Below are positions 1 to 10,567 of a DNA stretch of 64,000 nucleotides, piece by piece; within the stretch, counting starts at the first letter, position 1; every line of letters begins with the position of its first letter. A program made the position numbers and the translations under genes. Source of the DNA: Guadua angustifolia (Eukaryota > Streptophyta > Magnoliopsida > Poales > Poaceae). The notes beneath the pieces were generated by a model, which had not been told where the DNA came from, searched no databases, and worked only from the letters and a program-made list of their open reading frames with translations. The stretch spans positions 5,416,423 through 5,480,422 of the forward strand of contig CM070515.1 of assembly GCA_036346375.1 (NCBI GenBank). The letters are read 5' to 3'.

Positions 1-201
1 TGTTCGACTGCCTTGCCGACCTCACCGTAGACAGCAAGCACGTCCGCTCTCTCCTGCTCTCTAGCTTGTGCTCTTCCGCTGCTGCAAAGGTCAGTCAATC
101 AGTAATCGCCTCAAGTTGCATAAATGAGTTTGCAGTACACATATTGCATCCTGATTATTGTAGTAATAATTTATTCAAGAATCGTACATATCCTTTGGCA
201 G

Positions 202-387
202 GTCAAAGTGGCATTGTTTGCAACTGGTTGCTTTTGTAAGTTGTCAGAGGACTTCTCATGCATCACCCTTGAAGTACTGACAAGATTAATTTGTTCACTA
301 AGATCAGAAGCTCAAGTTACTGTGGTAGCAATTAAGGCTTTCTTGGAGATTGATTGTTTGTTTGCTGTTATCCATAGAATTCATGAG
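202..387 (+). pseudogene. Exon A of a degenerate ARM/HEAT-repeat-like gene
   Basis: The stretch reads open as VKVALFATGCFCKLSEDF and onward to a terminal HRIHE (62 aa). It has an AG acceptor at 200-201 and a GT donor at 388-389. The spacing of Leu, Ala and Val suggests paired amphipathic helices of the ARM/HEAT type. From memory it resembles the plant Integrator subunit 7-like ARM proteins, but that assignment is an inference. It joins in phase with exon B at 7412-7518 (CAT GAG / GTT GGA). No start codon or upstream exon is visible in bases 1-201, so the fragment is partial at the window edge. The downstream exon carries an in-frame stop, so the locus is probably not functional. Confidence 0.45.
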
Positions 388-510
388 GTGTTTATGGATA
401 TATGTCTGTTGGTTAAATACGATTTATTAAGCTGTATACTGTTAATTTTGGCCAACATCTGGTGCTACATGTGCACTTTTATACAAACAACACAACACCC
501 ACACGGACGT
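388..510. repeat. Left copy of a 123-bp direct duplication flanking the copia array
   Basis: These 123 bases, from GTGTTTATGG to ACACGGACGT, recur almost unchanged at 6967-7089, immediately outside the right LTR. The left copy begins exactly at the GT of the exon A splice donor. The two copies bracket the retroelement array the way a target duplication would. However, 123 bp is far longer than the usual 5 bp made by an LTR integrase. Confidence 0.9.
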
Positions 511-1146
511 TAATCAATGCATTTGAAATTCTTTCTTGTGCGCGAAAAGCTTTAAAAATTTCAGACTTAGTTACCTCATTGTCGTTATCGATATCCTCAT
601 CGTCGTCCTCCTCATTGTTCATGTTCCTTCCCACGAGACATAGATCAACAATATCGCCATCCTTCCTAAGAGATCTCGATGAATCATCCTCATCACTATT
701 ACGTAGAAGATCGAGCTCCTCCTCTATGTTCAAGAATGTCTTCTGAAAAACCTGTTTCATCTTCTTACCTGAAAATTTACTTTTTGAAAAAGAACTTGGT
801 TTCTTGTTAGTAAGCTTGGGACAATTATTTATAAAATGACCAAAGGCATCACACTCAAAGCATTGTATTGCACTAAGATCACTTTTTCCTTTTCGAAAAT
901 CTTTTTCATTATTCTTTGAAAATTTTGTTCTTAAGGCTTTATTTACTCTTTTAGACATAAGTGAGAGCTCATCAAAATCCATATCATCAATATCCTTTTC
1001 TTTTTCAACAGTGGTTAAAGTAATGGAACTATCATTAGAAACATCATTATTAAAAATAAGAGGTTTAATCAAACGAAAAGATGCAACATGCGCCATGCTT
1101 TTTAATTGTTAAATTAAATCTAAAGCAAACCCGCTCTGATACCAAT
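511..1146 (-). mobile_element. Truncated extra copy of copia gag and primer binding site
   Basis: Read on the minus strand, this piece runs from the LTR end through the primer binding site (1133-1144; TGGTATCAGAGC in minus sense, complementary to initiator tRNA-Met) into a gag reading frame of about 205 aa. The frame contains a CCHC zinc knuckle, CFECDAFGHFINNC, at about 823-864. The Lys-rich and Glu/Asp-rich flanks are typical of copia gag. It matches 5054-5612 but stops abruptly at 511, where host sequence begins. It is therefore a partial second internal region placed downstream of the 1147-2486 LTR. It lacks a 155-bp disruption that is present in the other copy. Confidence 0.85.
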
Positions 1147-2486
1147 TGTAGGATCGAGGCGCACTAAGAGGGGGGTGAATTGGTGCAAACTAACACCTAA
1201 AACTAATTTTTTTTGTTTTTATTAATTCTAGAAATTAATAAAAAAGAGATTAAACTGAACAAATCAATCTAGGATAATTGATCTAATACTATGAAAGAGA
1301 AACTGATTAAACAAGCATACTAAAGAGAGCAATTATACGTAAACATGAATTAGTAGATCAGAATCCTTACTCACTGTTTTTCATTCAAGACCACGCATTT
1401 GGATTCCTTTACATGAAAGCACAACCTCAAATAATCTCTGAAATTTCTCTAATTTTCTTCTCTTCTTTTTCCTTCTTTTTTTCTTCTTCTTCTCTCTGTT
1501 GGTTCAAGCGCTATGCACTGCTAGCTAAATACTCTTCTCTATTTGCATGCATGCATAGCCTCCAGGGATGTAGCCTCTCTGTAGCCACACAAATCCCTAC
1601 TCCTGCCTGTAGACTCTGCTCCTACTGCCGCTCGAACCTTGCTCCCGGCGTCTCATTGCTCGTGCTCCGGGGCCGCCGAGTCCGCCGCCTCAGAGTTCCT
1701 TTTTCCTTTTGCATCTTGCGCCGATCTTACTTCTTTTTCATGCGGCGCACTTTTCTCCGCTGTGAGACGACTCCTTTTATACCTCGCTCCGAGTCTCTTC
1801 GCGTATGTGCTCCCGATCGACTCGGATATGACTCCGTCTCGGACTCTACAACTTTTCCTTTCTCACCTCTAACAAGAGATCTCTTCCCCCTCTTTTATAC
1901 TCATACAGCCCTAATTTACATGTACGCACTAGGCCCAATAACACAAGGCCCAATACATGCACACAGCCCAAAAGTCACACATGCATGCGTCGGCCCCACC
2001 GCACTCCACGTGACTCACTCGCTCAAGACGCGGCCCCAGCCGCCACATGCGTCGACCATCTGCGTGAACCTCTCGCATCCCGACTCATTGCACCACCGCG
2101 ACTTTCGCGTCTTTGCGCCCTCTGCACCAGCGATTTCGCGTGCCACTGCACCTCTGCGACCTCGCGTCTTTGCGCTGCACCTCTGCAACCTCGCGTCTGC
2201 GCTTGCACCTCTGCGACCTTCGCGTGTGCTTCTCTCGGACTCGCGCACCACTGCGCGGATTCTCCTCGACTGCGGTGTACATCGCCTCGTCACTGCTTCT
2301 AGCGTGCATCTCGCGTCCCTGCGTTGCACTTACTGTTGCCTGCGCTGCATATCCTGTCACAAATAAAACAAACTCTTGGAGTACTTTGTTTCATAACAAA
2401 TATTGTTGTCACATAAATCATCACACATATATTAAATTGTTGTCAAATTAATCATCACAATATAAATTTCACAAATAGAACTAACA
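1147..2486 (-). mobile_element. Copia LTR 1 (1340 bp), shared by two tandem element units
   Basis: On the minus strand it starts TGTTAG and ends CCTACA, the TG...CA form of an LTR. A polypurine tract (AAGGGGGAGA in minus sense, about 2487-2496) abuts its 5' side and a tRNA-Met primer site abuts its 3' side. It therefore serves as 3' LTR of one unit and 5' LTR of the next. Its CT-rich tract at 1440-1500 and the GC-rich 1600-2350 region are repeated in LTR 2 with many small indels. The 317-aa open frame at 1413-2366 on the plus strand is LTR sequence, not a gene. Confidence 0.9.
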
Positions 2487-3518
2487 ATCTCCCCCTTGAT
2501 GAGTGATTTGACAACACACAAATAATTCATACCTTTTATCAACAATCTTCCCTTTAATTACAATTCAACAACTCCCCCTTAATAATCTCAGTTTAAGCAT
2601 ATTATTTCTCCCCCTTTGGCAAAACACACATCAAGGATGAATGAAAAATGCTATTGGAGCAATATACAACTAAAATAAATCCATACATTCAGAATATATC
2701 ATGAGCAATCGAGTTAAATAAAAAATACAAATACCCATGCAACATCTATTCCAATAAAAAGTAGTAGAAAGGAACATTTAAACATCTAGAAACCTTCCAC
2801 TAGAACATTCCTCGTTTCAACTCACAAATCAAATTAAGCAAATCATTCACACATGAGCAAATGTCAGGACTGCATAATAAATTTTTGTGTAGCATAAGCA
2901 AGAACCTTTCTTCAAGATTTTAGAAAGCTATACATAATCATTTTACTCCATCCAGTCACTCACACCACAGGTATTGTCTAGTATGCCCACAACATTTGTT
3001 CACTTGTACCAGTTAGAGGTATTTTTTCTTTTTTTTTCTCGCATCCACTTTGAGGAAGTTTTTTTTTTTTTTTTTTTCAGTATGATTACCCCGATTTTTC
3101 GAGTTTATAGTCATGAACTTGACATAGGAACATGTTTTCTTGGGCATATGTCGACTACTACCATGGTATTAGAAAGTAATGGAAGTAACTTACATTTAGC
3201 ATAACCCACTAAATCTTAAGTACTAGAGAACACTCATGATATCATTAGATGTGATTTTTAGCAAGTCTCCAATACTGCTCAATAGAGAATAAAAATGCCC
3301 AACATTGAATAAGTAAGGAACTTGGTCATGAACCAATGGGGACTATATAGTCTAAAGTAACTTGCTACATACCACTATCAAGAACAGATGTCGACAGATA
3401 TTTACAAATAAATAGATTTTTTTAAAAAAATATTGCTCACAATACTTCTAAATAAATGTATTTATTTCACCACAAATGAATATGCTCTCCCTCAATTGAT
3501 GTATCTACAGTGCATTAT

Positions 3519-3640
3519 TTGAATGAATGATAACCAATTCTCTTCTTAAACATGCATACTCAGAATATGCCAAAGGTTTAGCAAAAATATCAGCTAATTG
3601 ATTTTCAGTCTTCACAAAGACCATTTTAATTGTGCCTTTC
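3519..3640 (-). pseudogene. Relic of the copia RNase H C-terminus
   Basis: Translated on the minus strand this reads KTENQLADIFAKPLAYSEYA. It matches the well-known copia signature near the end of RNase H (T-K-x-Q-x-A-D-I-F-T-K-P-L). No long frame surrounds it. It shows that the element descends from a pol-bearing copia ancestor. Confidence 0.75.
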
Positions 3641-3954
3641 TCCATATGATAAAAAATGACAAAAACAACATAAGAATAACCAATAAGTTATAAATGAGCG
3701 TCATGAAAGTATCTTAGGCCAAAAACATGTGTACCTTATTGAATTCATGGTTCTCCATTCACATTTGAATCACGTTCAAAATTTGTTGTTTGTGTAGGCT
3801 CATCATCTCTTTTTGTCATCTACAAATCTGCACTTTGCAAAATAGTTCTAGCATAGGGGCTAGACTCATCAAAAGCAATATCATATGATCTCTCGAGTCA
3901 GTTAGTCTCAACATTAAACACATTATCACCATCCTTCACAATTTCTAGACTTGG

Positions 3955-4015
3955 AAACAATTTTTAATCTTGGGTCATGTGTCATGAACAATCCAAATCA
4001 ATTAGCCACAAGTTT
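3955..4015 (-). pseudogene. Relic of the copia aspartic protease region
   Basis: The minus strand reads LWLIDLDCS, a stop, then HMTQD. Copia proteases at this place read W-x-L-D-S-G-C-S-x-H-M-T. The catalytic D-S-G has become D-L-D and a stop codon interrupts the frame, so it is dead. Confidence 0.65.
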
Positions 4016-4261
4016 CCAAGTCATTTATCTTTATTCTAAAATGAGAGAAGATGTTTAGGTATCCACACTTTTCTTACTTTGCTGTTTTTAAAGGAATTCT
4101 TAGGAACCCACAAAGTTTTAGCACTATTTGACTCAACCGGGCTTCTAGTTCGATATGTATAATATATAGGTGATATGCCCAAAGATGCTTGTTGTTTTTG
4201 AGGAATTTTAGGATCAAAATCAACATTTTTATTTTACTGGAAATTAATTTTATTAGCCTCA

Positions 4262-5560
4262 AAACAATGTGTAGGATGCGCAAAACAATTTCTAGCAATA
4301 TGACCGTTCCTACCACAATTGTAGCACTTCACATTATGAAAATTGTTCTAAAATTTTGGACCTAAATTAACATTGAAATTGGTTTTAATATGTCCAAGTT
4401 TTCCACAATTAAAACATTTTTTCATAATTTTATTTTCAGATTTAGCTTTTGAGGTAGTAACAAGCAGATTGGAATTCTCTTTAGCTAACGGAATTTGAGA
4501 ACAAGAATTTTTAATGTATCCTAGACCTTCTTTCATGAATGAGCATTTTGATGTATCTAGGATCATATTTAAATTTTTCTCACCATTTATCATTTTTTCC
4601 AAAGACATTTTCAAGTAATTGTTTTCTTTAGCAAGATCAGGACATTTATTGCATAAAAATGTGTAAGGACGCTTTTCAAGTTCAATTAATTTTCTCCTAA
4701 TTCCAGCAAGGTCCTCACAAGAAAATTCTTTTGCTAAATTATTTACCTCATTCTCTAAATTGGAACAATTTTTTACCAAAGAATTTTTCAAGGTATCTAC
4801 CTCTTTTTGCAAGATCGGACAATTGTCACATGTTGAACAACTAGATTTCAACCATGCATTCTCACTTCTATAAAATTCACATGACTCACAAGAAACATTC
4901 TCAAGATCAAAAATCTTATTTTTCAAAATTTCACATGATTTACAAGGAATATCAATTTTCTTTTTCAATTCTACACAAGAGTTACATTTATCATCCTTTT
5001 TATTAGCGGTAAAAAGAAGCTTATCATAGTCCAATTTTAATGCTTTAAATTTCTTAATCAATGCATTTGAAATTCTTTCTTGTCTTGAAAAGCTTTAAAA
5101 TTTCAAACTTAGTTACCTCATTGTCGTTATCGATATCCTCATCGTCGTCCTCCTCATTGTCCATGTTCCTTCCCACGAGACATAGATCAACAATATCGCC
5201 ATCCTTCCTAAGAGATCTCGATGAATCATCCTCATCACTATTACGTAGAAGATCGAGCTCCTCCTCTATGTTCAAGAATGTCTTCTAAAAAATCTGTTTC
5301 ATCTTCTTACCTGAAAATTTACTTTTTGAAAAAGAACTTGGTTTCTTGTTAGTAAGCTTGGGACAATTATTTATAAAATGACCAAAGGCATCACACTCAA
5401 AGCATTGTATTGCACTAAGATCACTTTTTCCTTTTCGAAAATCTTTTTCATTATTCTTTGAAAATTTTATATTGTTTTCATTGTATTGTATTGCACTAAG
5501 ATCACTTTTTCCTTTTCGAAAATAAGAGGTTTAATCAAACGAAAAGATGCAACATGCGCC
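4262..5560 (-). pseudogene. Broken copia gag with three zinc-knuckle motifs
   Basis: Three CCHC-like motifs occur on the minus strand. CFECDAFGHFINNC in the copy at about 5365-5410 comes first. CFNCGKLGHIKTNF at about 4383-4430 has its last Cys replaced by Phe. CYNCGRNGHIARNC lies at about 4283-4325. Between them is a 237-aa frame (4348-5061) with Cys-pair motifs and heptad-like Leu spacing, probably coiled coil. The frame is broken near 5061-5054. At 5467-5520 the sequence present in the 511-1146 copy is missing, and a second copy of nearby sequence (5415-5442) fills the gap. That looks like a deletion repaired with locally templated filler. Confidence 0.75.
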
Positions 5561-5612
5561 ATGCTTTTTAATTGTTAAATTAAATCTAAAGCAAACCCGC
5601 TCTGATACCAAT

Positions 5613-6966
5613 TGTAGGATCGAGGCGCACTAAGAGGGGGGTGAATTGGTGCAAACTAACACCTAAAACTAATTTTTTTTGTTTTTATTAATTCTAGAAA
5701 TTAATAAAAAAGAGATTAAACTGAACAAATCAATCTAGGATAATTGATCTAATACTATGAAAGAGAAACTGATTAAACAAGCATACTAAAGAGAGCAATT
5801 ATCGTAAACATGAATTAGTAGATCGAATCCTTACTCACTTTGTTTTCATTCAAGACCACGCATTTGGATTCCTTTACATGAAAGCACAACCTCAAATAAT
5901 CTCTGAAATTTCTCTAATTTTCTTCTCTTCTTTTTCCTTCTTTTTTTCTTCTTCTTCTGTTGGTTCAAGCGCTATGCCTTGCTAGCTAAATACTCTTCTC
6001 TATTTGCATGCATGCATAGCCTCGAGGATGTAGCCTCTCAGTAGCCACACAAATCCCTACTCCTGCTGTACATGCTCGCATGGGACTCTGCTCCTCTCGC
6101 TCGAACCTTGCTCCCGGCGTCTCATTGCCGTCGTGCTCCCGGGCCTTGGTCACGCCGCCTCAGGAGTTCCTTTTTCCTTTTTGCATGCGCCGCCGATCTT
6201 ACTTCTTTTCTGTGCGGCGCACTTTTCTCCGCGCGGACGACTCCTTTTATACCTCGCTCCGAGTCTCTTCGCGTATGTGCTCCCGATCGACTCGGATATG
6301 ACTCCGTCTCGGACTCTACAACTTTTCCTTTCTCACCTCTAACAAGAGATCTCTTCCCCCTCTTTTATACTCATACAACCCTAATTTACATGTACGCACT
6401 AGGCCCAATAACACAAGGCCCAATACATGCACACAGCCCAAAAGTCACACATGCATGCGTACGGCCCACCTGCCGCACTCACGTGACTCACTGCTTCAAG
6501 CAGCCCCATCGGCCGCCACAACTGCGTCGACCATCTGCGTGAGACCTCTCGCATCCCGACTCATTGCACCACCGCGACTTTCGCGTCTTTCGCGCCTCTG
6601 CACCAGCGATTTCACGTGCCACCGCACCTCTGCGACCTCGCGTCTTTGCGCTGCACCTCTGCGACCTCGCGTCTGCGCTGCACCTCTGCGACCTTCGGCG
6701 TGCTTCTCTCGGACTACGCACTACTGCGCGGATTCTCCTCGACTGCGGTGTACATCGCTTCGTCGTGCACTGCGCTACAGCGTGCATCTCGCGTCCTGCG
6801 TTGCACTTCTTTGTTGCACAACTTCATGCATCTCTGTCACAAATAAAACAAACTCTTGGAGTACCTTGTTTCATAACAAATATTGTTGTCACATAAATCA
6901 TCACACATATATTAAATTGTTGTCAAATTAATCATCACAATATAAATTTCACAAATAGAACTAACA
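5613..6966 (-). mobile_element. Copia LTR 2 (1354 bp), 5' LTR of the complete unit
   Basis: It has the same ends as LTR 1 (TGTTAG...CCTACA in minus sense). It is adjacent to the primer binding site at 5599-5610 and touches the duplicated host flank at 6967. It differs from LTR 1 by substitutions and many small indels, especially in the GC-rich part 6060-6840. That implies either some age since insertion or indel errors in the assembly. Confidence 0.9.
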
Positions 6967-7089
6967 GTGTTTATGGATATACGTCTGTTGGTTAAATACG
7001 ATTTATTAAGTTGTATACTGTTAATTTTGGCCAACATCTGGTGCTACATGTGCACTTTTATACAAACAACACAACACCCACACGGACGT
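6967..7089. repeat. Right copy of the 123-bp direct duplication
   Basis: This is the partner of 388-510 and continues rightward into single-copy intron sequence (GCTTGGTCCAATCG). The left copy instead continues into retroelement gag. The pre-insertion intron can be reconstructed by removing 388-6966. Confidence 0.9.
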
Positions 7090-7411
7090 GCTTGGTCCAA
7101 TCGACACATATCGAACTAAAGCTGTGCTCATTATTGAGCTGATATATATTTCAAGGATGATATTAACGTTAAAACAATACAGCCTCTTTGTGTATTGAGC
7201 AATGATATCTTAAAATACTGCACGCGTTTCACAATATGTATAGGTGGAATTGCTGTTATTTTTGTGTATTGTTCACAATATAGGTGGAATTGCATGCATT
7301 TCACAATTATGCCTCTGCGTGTATTGTTCTAAGAGGGACTACTCTGCACATTTTTGCTTGCAGTTGTTTTTACCAAACTTTAAGAAAATGTTTTTGCTGT
7401 TAATTTCACAG

Positions 7412-7518
7412 GTTGGAAAGCAAATGGTTGTAGGCACACTCAAAGATGTATTCAAGGCTGAAATGCTCTTGTCACTCTCCGTATTGGTCTCCTAGTCAAT
7501 CATTTTGTTTGGTGATCA
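7412..7518 (+). pseudogene. Exon B of the ARM/HEAT-like gene, with in-frame stop
   Basis: After an AG acceptor (7410-7411) the frame reads VGKQMVVGTLKDVFKAEM, then LLSLSVLVS, a TAG stop, then SIILFGDQ and a GT donor at 7519. It is in phase with exon A at 202-387. The open frame resumes directly after the single TAG and ends at a good splice donor, so this looks like one nonsense change (or one base error) in a real exon. The 7.0-kb intron before it contains the copia array. Confidence 0.45.
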
Positions 7519-7814
7519 GGTAATTTAACCCTCAAGTTGGTAACTTTCATATTTGGCTGAATTTAGTCGAAATCATCTCTGCAAGTATGTTCCACATTAT
7601 GTCATTGAGTTCACTTTGCAATAGGTGTATCTTTGTGTTTAGTTGTTCACTGAAATAAGTTATATATTTCTTTTTCAAATGACATTTGCTATCTTCGATA
7701 GATATTGCCAAGTTTCAACAATGTCTAGAAGAACCTCATTTCAATCTTATGCATCCTTGCGTTTTTCTTCTGATCATGCTAGCATTTTATTCATTTTTCA
7801 GTCATCAATCACAG

Positions 7815-8441
7815 GGTTAATCAGCTTGCCAGACACCAGTCTCTGTAGATTGCTTGCCAACTTGAAAGGAAGAACATAGACAGTGCTTACTCACTGCTTA
7901 AGAGTCATTAGAATCCGAGTTACAGAGCTACCTGTCGGCAGTCAACACCTGTCTGGCAAGTAATATCTACTATTGTGAACTATCTCCCTGTCCTCACTTC
8001 TTCGGTGTCTATACATGTTTCATGCTACTTTCAGAAATACTTGTTTCACAAGTCATTCTTATTGTCTTCAGAAAGATTCTTAATTTTTTCTGTGTTGATT
8101 TAATCTTTAGGGCCATTATAATTCATTAAATCAAGCTGCATCTAAGGTACATGAACAAGGAGCAATTGATGGTCGTGACACTTTCCTCCATGTAGTACGA
8201 TATCCCTTATGTATTCACTGAAGTAAGCAGACAAGTCTGTAACATTTAGTAGTTTGAAATTTTAATTATCCTATTATCAATGTTGCCTATCTTTTCTGTA
8301 TATGTCCAAGCAGCAGTGCCAACATACATGTCAGCATATGTTATAGTTCAGCAGATGTCATAACTTCAATCTGATTTGCTTCCTCCAGTCTGAACTTGAA
8401 AATACCCTTCCAGCTGATCGGAAAAGATGTATTGAAGAGTT
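7815..8441 (+). pseudogene. Decayed AUGMIN subunit 3-like fragment (three exons)
   Basis: Three exon-like blocks keep splice sites. Block 1 (7815-7959) reads VNQLARHQSL, a stop, IACQLERKNIDSAYSLLK, then after two 1-base insertions ESELQSYLSAVNTCLA. Block 2 (8111-about 8221) contains NQAASKVHEQGAIDGRDTFL and ends in a stop. Block 3 (8389-8441) reads SELENTLPADRKRCIEEL followed by GTAAGT. These match, from memory, the central coiled-coil part of plant AUGMIN subunit 3 (HAUS3-like), a microtubule-nucleation factor. Stops and frameshifts show it is not functional. It lies 300 bp downstream of the ARM-like fragment on the same strand, so pieces of two unrelated genes are adjacent. Confidence 0.65.
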
Positions 8442-8611
8442 GTAAGTTATAACTATTCACTGTCCAATAATTGGTTTTCTTTACCTTATTTCCTGTATGA
8501 ACATGGTTGCTTTTAGTGTTTCTTCTTGTTCGAACCAACCAACACATATTCTTAGTTTGGTGTATTGACCTAAGGCTGATCTCCAGCTATCAACCAAACC
8601 ACTGAGACAGA

Positions 8612-9720
8612 CACTACAGGCAGTGGCGAATCTAGAATAAAAATAGAGGTGGGCTTAAAACATTACGTTAAATCGAGACAAACATGTTAAATAACTTGTG
8701 TTGTATTCTCATCGGTTTGAGTGCTACTACTTGTAGTTCATTATTTGAGAAATACTTGTGCAACATTCATTTGTTAAACTTTTGGAAATCTATAAACAAA
8801 TTAGCACCAATCAATCAAATAAATCGCTAGTGTCTCTTTCAACCCATTGGCATATTTATAATTGATAAAAAATCATGAGCGATGCTTCAATGCTTTTCTT
8901 TTCAATGTAAGTTACACAAATCTTGAAATAAGCGAAAAGATAAGTAATTATTATCTACCTTTTATTTATACTTTAATATTTCTGCATTTGTCAAAAGCGA
9001 GCATTGAAACACCTCTCAAAAATCATACATTAGAAGAGGCTTATTGTCTATTTGTTGTCATGGTCGACTACTTTCGGTCGGTTAGGCACTCGCCAACTCA
9101 TGCTATGCCACCTTCACAATCTGCTCATCATCGCCATGCAGTCGTTGTCCATTGCCACACACTCATACCCTCGCTAGCTCCCCAACATTCACTCGGCGTC
9201 CTCGCCGTGCCCTTACAATTCTTTGAGTCTCGACGACGTGCATGAAGTGCTCCGTGCTTGATGGGCTACCATATCCTCGCAAAAGTAGAGATGTCGAGTC
9301 AACTTCATCTCTCTCTATAGTCTCTACACATTGAGGGTCCAAGTCCGGTTTGTAGGCAGAAGTGAAGAGTTACCAATTGCAAAATTAGGTATTCAACAAG
9401 TAGTGGCTCATGAGACCACATGGTCTAAAAAGTAGCTCATCACTCAACAAAGTTTCTTCTTCCTCTAGGCGTGCACGAGTACATATACATTACGCTCTTG
9501 TTATGCCAAAAATAAACGCGTGATAAAAAGGGTACATAGGATCTAGCGACCAGAGGGTGGGCTCGAGCCCAACCGAGCCCACCCGTTGGATACGCCACTG
9601 ACTACAGGAACCTAAATAGGTCAAAAACCAACGTAAATACTTATTTACGTTGGCATGCCGACGTAAACCGAGTGACGTAAATAGCCCGTATTTACATCGG
9701 TGCCGACGTCGGCCTCTAGA
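8612..9720. mobile_element. CACTA-type terminus, split by a hAT insertion
   Basis: If the hAT at 8621-9600 and one copy of its duplication are removed, the sequence reads CACTACAGGAACC. That is the classic start of a CACTA (En/Spm) transposon. It is followed by repeated ACGTAAATA-type subterminal motifs and an 11-bp-arm palindrome (9628-9653). The opposite end (CCTGTAGTG) was not found in the window, so only one terminus can be supported and the right limit is approximate. Confidence 0.65.
8621..9600. mobile_element. Non-autonomous hAT (Tip100-like) element, 980 bp
   Basis: The element begins CAGTGGCGAATCTAG and ends GATACGCCACTG. It is flanked by a perfect 8-bp duplication, ACTACAGG, at 8613-8620 and 9601-9608. 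An 8-bp target duplication with CAGTGGCG-type ends is diagnostic of hAT elements, and the ends resemble the Tip100 subgroup. No transposase frame is present. A related copy with similar ends lies at 27783-28792. Confidence 0.9.
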
Positions 9721-10038
9721 TGATACTTTCTAGCATGCAGCCAAGCTATAGGTGGTACCGCCAATCGCCACGGTGTTTGGTGTATTTGAGTTTGTTGGAC
9801 TATCCGGTATGTTATAACTCTTCTGCTTATTTGTAGTTCCGTTCTCCATGGCTCGCAAAGATACGTTTCGCTTGATATGTGTATGACAAAAAAATGATAC
9901 TTATTTTACGGTTTAGGATTCCATCTTATATTTATGCATCACCTTCTTTTGTGATTCCGTTGCAGACGTCACAGGCACTGCGTGCATATGAGCGTCGGCG
10001 TGGTGGGGCACTGGGCCTCCTAACTCATCAAAGGGCAC

Positions 10039-10040
<2 letters not shown>
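9721..10040. other. Intergenic stretch without a recognised gene
   Basis: This is AT-moderate sequence right of the CACTA subterminal repeats. It may be the remaining body of that CACTA element. No coding frame with homology is visible. Confidence 0.5.
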
Positions 10041-10071
<31 letters not shown>

Positions 10072-10434
10072 CTTTTGGAAGTAGTTATTCTCACTTCTGA
10101 AATACCACCTAAACAAACTTAAAATACTCATTTATCACTTTAGGCACACTCATACACTAATTATAAGATACTCCAATATGAGCCACATGAAATAATTGCA
10201 AGAGAGTCCATAATTTTAGCGTATTTTGTAAATACCTTCATATACACACATAAAAGGAGTATGTCCAAAATATGCATACCACCTCTGAAAAATATACATA
10301 CCACCTAGATGATATTATATACTGTATACTAAGCATACATACCCTCCGTCATGTTACGAGATACCCTATACATTGTGAGATACGGTATAAGGAGTAATTA
10401 CTCCCGAGAGTAGAAAAGAGGCTTCTATATATAT
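10041..10434. mobile_element. Micron-like element anchored in a (TA)n microsatellite
   Basis: A (TA)15 tract (10041-10070) is followed by about 350 bp of AT-rich non-coding sequence. This ends at a second short TA run (about 10426-10434). The body carries the shared motif ATTATAAGATACTCCAAT and a start like TTATTCTCACTTCTGAAATA. The same arrangement recurs at 15081-15535 and 41092-41468. Rice Micron elements are known to sit inside (TA)n tracts without terminal inverted repeats, and this fits that description. Confidence 0.6.
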
Positions 10435-10545
10435 ATTTGAAATTTCTGGTAAGTTATAAGTCTTACATATTGTACTTACTATATATTAAACTTCGAATAT
10501 CAATCACTAGTATAGGTTTACTTGATTCTTAGACCCTCTCCTTTA

Positions 10546-10567
10546 GAAATTTTTGGCTCCGCCACTG
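10546..10567. mobile_element. Right end of a decayed hAT element
   Basis: The sequence GGCTCCGCCACTG is the inverted form of the CAGTGGCGGAGCC hAT end. The following 8 bases GGGCACCG resemble GGGCACTG at 10006-10013. If so, the Micron-like element above lies inside an eroded hAT that starts near 10014, but the left end is not recognisable. Confidence 0.4.

Larger units (their letters stand above)
2487..5612 (-). mobile_element. Internal region of a non-autonomous copia retrotransposon
   Basis: This 3.1-kb region lies between the two LTRs, with the polypurine tract at its low-coordinate end and the primer binding site at 5599-5610. An autonomous copia internal region is normally 4 kb or more. 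Here gag fragments occupy the primer-binding-site half. Only relics of pol remain: a protease-like piece at about 3955-4015 and an RNase H tail at about 3519-3640. Integrase and most of reverse transcriptase are not visible. The element must have relied on another copy for movement. Confidence 0.85.

Noticed and set aside
1413..2366. 317-aa open frame on the plus strand
   Set aside because: Lies wholly inside copia LTR 1. The matching frame in LTR 2 is broken, and the composition is repeat-like (His, Cys, Ser, Arg, Pro).
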